DNA of 9,563 nucleotides. Source: Wenzhouxiangella sp. (lineage in GTDB: Bacteria; Pseudomonadota; Gammaproteobacteria; Xanthomonadales; Wenzhouxiangellaceae). Under the pieces are notes generated by a model, which worked only from the letters and a program-made list of their open reading frames with translations, did no database searches and was not told the origin of the DNA. The translations under genes and the position numbers were made by a program. Location: the NCBI GenBank assembly GCA_007127425.1, contig SKZJ01000036.1:1-9563 (forward strand), read 5' to 3'. This document shows positions 1 to 5,462 of this stretch, piece by piece. Each line of letters starts with the position of its first letter. The stretch's first letter is position 1.

Positions 1-1
1 G

Positions 2-472
2 GCCTACCGAATGCCCGCCTGCGAGCTCAGGCGCGAGTTCGACAACGATGCCGTCCTGCGTATGCTGATGCTGACCTACACCGAAAGCCTGATCGCCCAG
101 TCGGCCCATATCGCAGTGTGCAATCGGTACCATACCATCGACCAGCAACTGTGCCGCTGGCTGCTGCTGGCCCTGGACCGGCTGCCGACCAACGAAATCA
201 TCATCACCCAGGAGTTGATCTCCAACCTGCTGGGCGTACGCCGGGAAGGCGTGACCGAGGCCGCCTGCAAGTTGCAGAAGCTGGACGCGATCCGCTACCG
301 GCGCGGACGCATCACCGTGCTCGATCGCGGGAAACTGGAAGCGCTTTGCTGCGAATGCTATGCCGAGGTCAAGAAGGAAACCGGCCGCCTGTCCGCTTGC
401 ATGACGCACCTCCAGCCCCCTGTGGGCCGGACGTCGATCAATCACCTTGAAAGGATGAGGCAAGCGGGCTGA
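2..472 (+). CDS. Crp/Fnr-family transcriptional regulator, C-terminal part (5' end outside window)
   Basis: This is the downstream two thirds of a Crp/Fnr-type DNA-binding regulator. The reading frame is open to the left edge. Its first visible residues (Ala-Tyr-Arg-Met-Pro-Ala) align with residues 101-106 of the complete paralogue at 571-1284, so the ATG at 11 is internal and not a start. Visible parts are the end of the cyclic-nucleotide-binding-like beta roll, the long dimerisation helix around AVCNRYH, and a winged helix-turn-helix (TQELISNLLGVRREGVTEAA). A CCECY motif lies near the C-terminus. About two thirds of aligned residues match the neighbour, which indicates a tandem duplication. 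Its tail, about 20 residues beyond the paralogue's, is unique. The FNR-type iron-sulphur cysteines would lie in the missing N-terminus, so their presence cannot be judged. The ligand and target genes are unknown. Confidence 0.9.
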   Translation, partial: AYRMPACELRREFDNDAVLRMLMLTYTESLIAQSAHIAVCNRYHTIDQQLCRWLLLALDRLPTNEIIITQELISNLLGVRREGVTEAACKLQKLDAIRYRRGRITVLDRGKLEALCCECYAEVKKETGRLSACMTHLQPPVGRTSINHLERMRQAG

Positions 473-511
473 ATGGGGCCTGCAGGCAGTATTATGGGCC
501 GGGTGCCTCCA

Positions 512-536
512 ATCACTGGGGCATCGGCACAGTGAT
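512..536. promoter_or_regulatory. 25-bp inverted repeat (possible operator or leader hairpin)
   Basis: ATCACTG (512-518) and CAGTGAT (530-536) form a perfect 7-bp inverted repeat around an 11-base spacer. It lies in the 98-bp gap between the two Crp/Fnr paralogues, ending 34 bp before the second start codon. A TATTAT hexamer at 490-495 matches five of six positions of a sigma-70 -10 box, but I see no matching -35 box. If that promoter is real, the dyad would sit just downstream of the transcription start, where a bound protein would repress. The half-sites face the opposite way from the classical TGTGA-N6-TCACA Crp site. Autoregulation is therefore only a suggestion, and a weak stem-loop at the end of the first gene is an alternative. 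Confidence 0.35.
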
Positions 537-570
537 CTCGCCGAGTTCATCGGCAACGTAGGAGTTGGGG

Positions 571-1284
571 ATGGTGAGCCACACCGAGGAGAATCAATTG
601 CTGGCCGCGCTGCCGCACGATGCCCGGGAGCGGCTCGTTCCGCAGTTGCGGCTGGTCGAATTGCCTATGGGCAAGGTGATTTACGAGCCCGGCCAGACGA
701 TCAGCCACGCCTACTTTCCCACTGACTGCATTGTTTCCATGCTGCACGTGACGCTCGACGGCCACTCGGCCGAAGTCTCGGTGGTGGGCTGCGAGGGCGT
801 CATCGGCGTGTCGGCGTTCATGGGCGGAGTCAGCACCACCAGCCGGGCGGTACTCCAGAGTAGCGGCTCGGCCTACCGGCTGCCGGCTGCCGACCTCAAG
901 CGCGAGTTCGAAAACGATACCAGTGTGCGCATGCTATTGCTGCGCTACACCCAGGCCCTGATCACCCAGATGGCCCAGACTGCGGTGTGCAACCGACACC
1001 ATACGACCGACCAGCAACTGTGCCGCTGGCTACTGCTATCCCTGGACCGATTGCGCACCAACGAGTTGTCCATGACCCAGGAGTTGATCGCCAACATGCT
1101 GGGGGTGCGCCGCGAAAGCGTGACCGACGCGGCCACCAAGTTGCAGAACCTGGGTGTGATTCGCTATCAGCGTGGACACATCACCGTAATCGATCGACCT
1201 AAAATGGAAGAACTGTGCTGCGAGTGCTACGCCGTGGCCAAGAGAGAGTCCGACCGACTGGCAAGTTACGTGGAAGCGGTATAG
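571..1284 (+). CDS. Crp/Fnr-family transcriptional regulator (complete)
   Basis: A 237-residue Crp/Fnr regulator, the usual length for the family. The ATG at 571 is chosen over the in-frame TTG at 565 because GGAG at 561-564 sits six bases before the ATG but directly abuts the TTG. Residues about 20-110 form a cyclic-nucleotide-binding-like beta roll with PTDCIVSML and the SAEVSVVGCEGVIGVSAFMG stretch seen in a proteobacterial subgroup. The canonical cAMP phosphate-binding segment of Crp is not evident. Residues 112-140 form the dimerisation helix. Residues about 168-191 are the helix-turn-helix (MTQELIANMLGVRRESVTDA), followed by the wing and a CCECY motif at 216-220. An FNR-type N-terminal cysteine cluster is absent, so oxygen sensing by that route is unlikely. 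The gene is the tandem paralogue of the partial gene upstream. The signal sensed is unknown. Confidence 0.93.
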   Translation: MVSHTEENQLLAALPHDARERLVPQLRLVELPMGKVIYEPGQTISHAYFPTDCIVSMLHVTLDGHSAEVSVVGCEGVIGVSAFMGGVSTTSRAVLQSSGSAYRLPAADLKREFENDTSVRMLLLRYTQALITQMAQTAVCNRHHTTDQQLCRWLLLSLDRLRTNELSMTQELIANMLGVRRESVTDAATKLQNLGVIRYQRGHITVIDRPKMEELCCECYAVAKRESDRLASYVEAV

Positions 1285-1290
1285 AGCGCC

Positions 1291-1341
1291 GCCGGCCCCG
1301 GCCCGGCAACTTTCAGTTTTGCCGTCGGCAAAACGGCAAAA
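1291..1341. terminator. Convergent intergenic hairpins, candidate bidirectional terminator
   Basis: The 71-bp gap between convergent genes holds two stem-loops. GCCGG (1291-1295) pairs with CCGGC (1303-1307), followed on the plus strand by the T-rich TTTCAGTTTT (1311-1320), seven bases after the regulator's stop codon. Next, GTTTTGCC (1316-1323) can pair with GGCAAAAC (1327-1334), and TTTTGCCG (1317-1324) can alternatively pair with CGGCAAAA (1334-1341). The second structure could serve minus-strand transcripts from the peptidase gene. Neither strand has a clean uninterrupted U-tract, so strength is uncertain. Confidence 0.4.
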
Positions 1342-1355
1342 TGGAGCGACTTCAC

Positions 1356-1961
1356 TCAGTCGCCGATACGGGCCCGCGGTGGCACGACCCGAGTTTCCTC
1401 CGACGTCTGTGGTTCAAACTTCGGGTAGGGCGGCGCACGACGGCAGTAGGGAGAATGCGAACAGACGGCAGCGCCAAAAGCGCGTGCCACCCCGTCGGCC
1501 CAGCGGTCATCGGCCCAATTCGGGTCACCGTAGTAATGGCCGATGGCATGCGCCATTTCGTGCGCCACGACATAGTAGAAGCGCCCGTGCAACCAGGACT
1601 CCGACCGCTGCCCAGAGTAGATGCGATCATGATTGATGCTGATGTAGGGACCCTCCCCTTCCGGGCAAGAACGGTAGGGGCAGGTAATGCCCCAGTGGCG
1701 TGATTCCCTGGCACGCAAACCTTCGCCATCGCACAGCTTGCGCCATTGACCGTCCTGCGACCAGGGCGCCAGCCAGGCATGGGCATCGTCGGGACCGAAG
1801 TGATCCTGGGTGAATTCCCGGACAGCGTTGACCGCTGCCCAGCAGCGCTGGTGGGGCAAATCGCCAGGGAACCGCTCCGCCGCAAGCGCCAGATTCTGTT
1901 CCAGGTAGGGGCGGGCCGGGTAGTCATGACCATAGTCATAACCCGCATGGACCGCTGACAC
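1356..1961 (-). CDS. Putative exported zinc-dependent peptidase, HExxH protein with six cysteines
   Basis: I do not recognise the family. From the GTG at 1961 the product is 201 residues. The key motif is VVAHEMAHAIGH: His134, Glu135 and His138 form an HExxH zinc-binding helix, with His142 following. The spacing does not match the metzincin HExxHxxGxxH motif, since the eleventh position is Tyr. A third ligand may instead come from acidic residues in the next helix (ADDRWADGVARAF, about 150-162). Six cysteines (40, 77, 94, 99, 167, 173) suggest disulphides and therefore export. The start is doubtful: no good ribosome binding site precedes the GTG, and the same frame stays open upstream to a TGA at 2037-2039, encoding a typical signal peptide (see 1944-2015). 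The competing open frame at 1352-2134 lacks any recognisable motif. The substrate is unknown. Confidence 0.72.
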   Translation of the reverse strand: MSAVHAGYDYGHDYPARPYLEQNLALAAERFPGDLPHQRCWAAVNAVREFTQDHFGPDDAHAWLAPWSQDGQWRKLCDGEGLRARESRHWGITCPYRSCPEGEGPYISINHDRIYSGQRSESWLHGRFYYVVAHEMAHAIGHYYGDPNWADDRWADGVARAFGAAVCSHSPYCRRAPPYPKFEPQTSEETRVVPPRARIGD

Positions 1962-2015
1962 CGCCCAGGCCAGAACGACCAGCAGACCACCAAACCGCGC
2001 GGAAACGCTCCTGAT
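1944..2015 (-). other. Probable signal-peptide coding extension of the HExxH protein, non-canonical start
   Basis: Reading upstream from the GTG at 1961 in frame gives a basic stretch (RKGIRSVSARF), a hydrophobic core (LLVVLAWAVSA) and a VHA/GYD junction that fits signal peptidase I cleavage after Ala (codon 1944-1946). No ATG, GTG or TTG lies in frame between this stretch and the upstream stop. The best-placed initiator is ATC at 2013-2015, preceded by GGGAG with about seven bases of spacing, which would give a 219-residue precursor. Use of AUC is an inference. A sequencing error or a decayed start codon would explain the same facts. Confidence 0.5.
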
Positions 2016-2101
2016 ACCTTTTCTCCCGAGCCAAAATCAACCCGAGCCGAACGCCAGGCGGCATCCTCCGCCGCGCCCGGGGCTGGCGTCAAGCTTTTTC
2101 C

Positions 2102-2157
2102 GTGCTGAATTGACGGATTTGGGAGATAGATCACGTATTTAGCGCGCTTTTCAGCAC
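2102..2157. repeat. 8-bp inverted repeat flanking 40 bp, in the gap upstream of the HExxH gene
   Basis: GTGCTGAA (2102-2109) and TTCAGCAC (2150-2157) are perfect reverse complements separated by 40 bases. They lie in the roughly 190-bp gap between the CheB-CheR stop and the HExxH gene. The enclosed sequence is more AT-rich than its surroundings and could hold the HExxH gene's promoter, but I find no convincing -35/-10 pair. An operator pair or chance are both possible. Confidence 0.25.
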
Positions 2158-2182
2158 TCGGTCCGTTGCTATGAGGCCGGGC

Positions 2183-2203
2183 CCCGAGTCCCGAGTCCCG
2201 ACT
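2183..2203. repeat. Three tandem 7-bp units next to the CheB-CheR stop codon
   Basis: CCCGAGT at 2183-2189 and 2190-2196 is followed by CCCGACT at 2197-2203, one base different, ending two bases from the stop codon of the minus-strand CheB-CheR gene (2205-2207). A GAGTC/GACTC pairing is possible, but no T-tract follows on the minus strand. It is therefore better described as a short slippage-type tandem repeat than as a terminator. Confidence 0.6.
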
Positions 2204-2204
2204 C

Positions 2205-4763
2205 TCAGTGCTTGCTCCCGGGGTTGCGCAGGGAGTCTTCGACTTGCTTTGTATCGGTAATGTCGATCAGGGTGATCACGACCCCGTCGATCACATCATC
2301 CAGGCGGCGGTAGGGCATGATGCGAACGTCAAACCAGCGCTCATCCGATGACTGTATATGCTTGTCTGTCGGCTTCAGACTCCGCAGGGTTTCCCTGGCA
2401 TCGCGCTGCAGGTCCGGGTACTGGAGACTGGTCGTCAGGTCACTCAAGGGGCGGCCGACATCGCTTTCGCGCAGATTGACGATGCGGGCGGCGCGTTCGG
2501 TGTAGCGGCGCACATTCAGTTCCTTGTCCAGGAACAGAATTGCGATTTCGACGCTGTTAAGGATATTCTGCATGTCGCTCTGGGCCAGCATGAGATCATC
2601 CAGCCGGGTCTGCAGTTCACTGTTGATGGTTTGCAGTTCCTCGTTCATGGACTGCAACTCTTCTTTCGAGGTGGTCAGCTCTTCGTTGGTCGACTGCAGT
2701 TCTTCATTGGTCGATTGCAGTTCTTCCTGAGCCGCTTCGGCTTCTTCACGGTGGCGCTGGGACTCCTCGCGCAGGGCCCGAATCTCGTCCTGGTGGCGTT
2801 GGGCCGCGGCCTGCAAGGCGCGCGATTCCTTGCTTTTACCCTCTCCAGACGCCGCTGGCAGATCCGGTGCATCGCGAAACACGACCATGGTAAGTCCGCG
2901 CAGGCTGGCCGGCTCGTGCAGGGCCTGAACGGTCAGGTCTACGCGTTGCGAACTGCCGTTGGTTCTGACTTCCATGCCATGCAGGTTGACCGGCGCGGTT
3001 TCAGTGGCTGCCTTCTTGATCGCCTGCGCCAGGGGGACCCTCAGGCCCTCGCGGGCCATGGCGTGAATGTTCCAGTTGGCCTTGCCGGCCGCCGGTTCCA
3101 GGTACTTTCCGGTACGGCCACTGATGTAGACGATATTGGCATCGCGGTTCAACACCACCGCAGCCGGCGCATAGACCTGCAACAACACCCGGTCGGCTGC
3201 CGCTTGCAGGCTCTGGCTGCCATGATCGGACGAGGCGGAAGGCGGGGACGATTCGGACTTTTTCACGTCGGGCTCCCTAGCTTTTCCCGAAAGCGGCGGA
3301 TAGGAATTGAGCAGGACATCAGGCCTTCTGCTCACGGGACGATCCTGCCGCTGGAAGAGTCGCAGCTTGGACTGCAGGGGGGCAAACAAGTGGCCGAGTC
3401 GACCAACGGATTCGGAACTCCCGAGCAGCAGCAGGCCACCGGGGCGCAGACTGTAGTGGAACAAGGGTAACAGTCTTTGTTGCAGCTTTGGATCGAAATA
3501 GATCAGCAGATTGCGGCAGGCAATCAGATGGATGCGCGTAAAGGGCGGGTCCAGGATCACGTCATGTTGCGCAAACAGCACCAGGTCGCGGATCGACTGC
3601 TTGACCCGGTAATAGTCGTCGTGCCTGCTGAAAAACCGGGCCAGGCGTTTCTCGCCAACGCTTGACTCGATGGTGAGCGGATACTCTCCGCGACGCGCAT
3701 GAGCAATCGCAGCGGCACTCAGATCGGTGGCAAAAATCTGCAGCTTGAGATCGCGTGACTGGCGATCCATGGCTTCGACCATGGTCATCGCCAGCGAGTA
3801 GGCCTCTTCACCTGTCGAACAACCGACACACCACACGCGAAGCTCCGTGTCCGTGTCCATCCTGCTCAGTAGTTCCGGTACGGCGGTATCGGACAACTCC
3901 TTCCAGACTTCGGGATCCCGGAAGAAGTCGGTCACGCCGATCAGCACTTCATTGAACAGCAGATCCACCTCTTGCGGGTTGTCGGCCATCAGGCTGGCGT
4001 ATTCGCTGAGTTCGCTCAGTCCGTGAATGGCCAGGCGACGCGCGATGCGGCGGTTCAGGGTGCTGGATCGATAGTGGGAAAAGTCATGCCGGGTTTTCTG
4101 CTGCAGCAGACCGACGATGGACTGGAAGGCATTCTGGCTTGATGTCGATTCGGCCGGTTCGGAGTCGGTTTCCACCGACTTCCGGAACTGCCCCAAGTAG
4201 TCCAGGATACGTTCCGGCAAGGCATTGGCCGTATCCTGGATGTCAGCGCATCCGGCGGCAATTGCACTTTTTGGCATCGAATCGAACTGGGCCGATTCCG
4301 GCGTCTGCACGACCGTCAGGCCGCCGACCGCCCTGACCGCTTGCAGGCCCAGCGTGCCATCCGATCCCATGCCGGACAGGACAACGGCAATGGCTTTTCT
4401 GCCGCGGGCGCTGGCCAGGGACGAAAACAGCACATCGATCGGTAATCGCAAGCCCCGCGGTTCGGTTGGCCTGGCCAACTGCAGGCGATCCTTGACCACG
4501 CGGATCTCGGTGTTTGGCGGGATGACGTAAACGCAGTTCGGACGGATCAACTCATCGTGCCGTGCCTCATGCACGCTCAGTGAGGTGACGCGCTGCAGCA
4601 ACTCCGACAGGTTGGTTTCTTCAGTGGGTGAGAGGTGCTGGACGACGACGAAGGCCAGGCCGCAGTCGGCCGGCATATGCGAAATAAACGCTTCCAGGGC
4701 CTCCAGCCCGCCGGCCGAGGCACCGAGGCCGACGATATCGACGCTGGTGTTCTGATCAGTCAC
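2205..4763 (-). CDS. CheB-CheR-PAS fusion: protein-glutamate methylesterase/methyltransferase with coiled coil
   Basis: An 852-residue cytoplasmic signalling protein. Residues about 9-190 are a CheB methylesterase domain with the catalytic triad visible: Ser16 in GASAGG, His43 in VQHLS, Asp135 in GMGSDG. Residues about 212-475 are a CheR methyltransferase with the SAM-binding VWCVGCSTGEEAYSLAM (310-326) and the NEVLIGVTDFFRD and ACRNLLIYF motifs. A PAS-like domain (about 524-632) follows, then a long coiled coil (about 645-730) and a final PAS domain (about 733-838). Known partners of such domains are glutamates of methyl-accepting proteins. There is no N-terminal receiver domain, and unlike many family members no histidine kinase or GGDEF at the C-terminus, so a partner in trans is likely. 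The start is GTG with only a weak GAAAG upstream. The gene follows the PAS gene in the same frame. Confidence 0.95.
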   Translation of the reverse strand: MTDQNTSVDIVGLGASAGGLEALEAFISHMPADCGLAFVVVQHLSPTEETNLSELLQRVTSLSVHEARHDELIRPNCVYVIPPNTEIRVVKDRLQLARPTEPRGLRLPIDVLFSSLASARGRKAIAVVLSGMGSDGTLGLQAVRAVGGLTVVQTPESAQFDSMPKSAIAAGCADIQDTANALPERILDYLGQFRKSVETDSEPAESTSSQNAFQSIVGLLQQKTRHDFSHYRSSTLNRRIARRLAIHGLSELSEYASLMADNPQEVDLLFNEVLIGVTDFFRDPEVWKELSDTAVPELLSRMDTDTELRVWCVGCSTGEEAYSLAMTMVEAMDRQSRDLKLQIFATDLSAAAIAHARRGEYPLTIESSVGEKRLARFFSRHDDYYRVKQSIRDLVLFAQHDVILDPPFTRIHLIACRNLLIYFDPKLQQRLLPLFHYSLRPGGLLLLGSSESVGRLGHLFAPLQSKLRLFQRQDRPVSRRPDVLLNSYPPLSGKAREPDVKKSESSPPSASSDHGSQSLQAAADRVLLQVYAPAAVVLNRDANIVYISGRTGKYLEPAAGKANWNIHAMAREGLRVPLAQAIKKAATETAPVNLHGMEVRTNGSSQRVDLTVQALHEPASLRGLTMVVFRDAPDLPAASGEGKSKESRALQAAAQRHQDEIRALREESQRHREEAEAAQEELQSTNEELQSTNEELTTSKEELQSMNEELQTINSELQTRLDDLMLAQSDMQNILNSVEIAILFLDKELNVRRYTERAARIVNLRESDVGRPLSDLTTSLQYPDLQRDARETLRSLKPTDKHIQSSDERWFDVRIMPYRRLDDVIDGVVITLIDITDTKQVEDSLRNPGSKH
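2601..2726 (-). repeat. Six heptad repeats (EELQSTN type) within the CheB-CheR-PAS fusion
   Basis: Residues 680-721 read as six unbroken seven-residue units: EELQSTN twice, then EELTTSK, EELQSMN, EELQTIN and SELQTRL. This is an imperfect 21-bp DNA tandem repeat and the heart of the signalling coiled coil between the two PAS domains. The motif is characteristic of CheB-CheR-PAS fusion proteins. The first two units are identical at protein level and nearly so in DNA. Confidence 0.85.
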
Positions 4764-4781
4764 TGCAAGGCTTTCAGATCA
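4761..4781 (-). other. In-frame single-stop junction between PAS gene and CheB-CheR fusion
   Basis: The PAS gene's TGA (4781-4779) is in the same reading frame as the GTG start of the CheB-CheR gene (4763-4761), with five sense codons (TCT GAA AGC CTT GCA) between them and no other stop. No good Shine-Dalgarno sequence precedes the GTG. Re-initiation after termination, or readthrough giving a longer fusion, are both conceivable. The base after TGA is T, not the leakier C. Confidence 0.6.
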
Positions 4782-5369
4782 ACTTCCCCGGGGCGAGCTT
4801 TCCGGAAACACCAGCACCAGAACGGCATCCTTCCCCGGGGCCAAACCGGACAGCAAGCCAAGTGGGCGGGAGTCCAGCGACTGTACCTGGACCGGCTTGG
4901 TGACTTCGCCGGTTTCCGCATTTTTCAAAGCGGCCTGGATCGCCGGCCTGCTCTCCGGGCTCAGCAGGCTGGTCAGCATATGGTCCTCGAGCTGATCCGC
5001 ATCCAGCCTGAATATCGCGCTGGCCGTGCGATTGCATCGCAGAATGCGACCGTCCTGCCCGAGCATCAGGTAGCCGGCCGGCGCATGATCGTACAGACTC
5101 TCAAAATGGGCGAGCCGCAGTGCCAACTCCTGTTCGTTCTCGAGCAACTGTTCCTGCTGCAGATCGAGTTCGACCTGGTGGGTCTGCAATTCATGCAGCA
5201 GTTTCAGGGCATCAGTGGAGGTGTCATGGTTGCTGGCCAGGCGGTACAGCAGGGACAGCGCTTCAGGCCCAACCGACCAGCCTGCTGACGGGGGTGCCGT
5301 TCCGCTTCGCAGTCGCTCTTCGGCATTGGCGCGCCAATAGTCCGGCCCTTTGCGCTTGGTGATTGTCAT
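4779..5369 (-). CDS. PAS-domain protein with N-terminal coiled coil, partner of the CheB-CheR fusion
   Basis: A 196-residue soluble protein with no membrane segment and no output domain. The ATG at 5369 has a strong AGGAGG (minus strand of 5379-5384) nine bases upstream. Residues about 54-90 form an acidic, leucine-rich coiled coil (LLHELQTHQVELDLQQEQLL), a signature I associate with small PAS proteins encoded next to CheB-CheR fusions. Residues about 88-190 form a PAS fold (HFESLYDHAPAGYLMLGQDG, then CNRTASAIF). No heme or flavin ligand can be assigned. It ends 15 bases before the CheB-CheR start and is surely co-transcribed with it. It probably acts as a sensor or adaptor contacting the partner through the coiled coil; this role is inferred. 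Confidence 0.87.
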   Translation of the reverse strand: MTITKRKGPDYWRANAEERLRSGTAPPSAGWSVGPEALSLLYRLASNHDTSTDALKLLHELQTHQVELDLQQEQLLENEQELALRLAHFESLYDHAPAGYLMLGQDGRILRCNRTASAIFRLDADQLEDHMLTSLLSPESRPAIQAALKNAETGEVTKPVQVQSLDSRPLGLLSGLAPGKDAVLVLVFPESSPRGS

Positions 5370-5462
5370 GGTCGGGTGCCTCCTTTTGCCTATCGTAGAC
5401 TATTCTATCCCCAGGGGGTAAACGGCTTCATCACCAGCCCCCAATGGTCCTTCAGTGGTCCG

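Noticed and set aside
11..13. ATG at 11 as start of the first regulator
   Set aside because: Alignment with the paralogue shows the preceding codons are coding, and the protein would lack its whole sensor domain.
478..487. GCCTGCAGGC palindrome after the first regulator
   Set aside because: A perfect 10-bp palindrome cannot form a hairpin with a usable loop and has no T-tract; probably chance in GC-rich DNA.
2011..2040. TTGATT-N17-GTATCA as promoter for the HExxH gene
   Set aside because: The -10 match is poor, and it would overlap the probable start codon and ribosome binding site of the signal-peptide form.
1352..2134. Minus-strand open frame of 260 codons overlapping the HExxH gene
   Set aside because: Although longer, it is a different frame with Met/Arg/Thr-rich low-information sequence; the zinc motif and cysteines are in the other frame.
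2358..3470. Plus-strand open frame of 370 codons
   Set aside because: Antisense to the CheB-CheR-PAS coding region; composition mirrors the coiled-coil repeats and no domain is visible.
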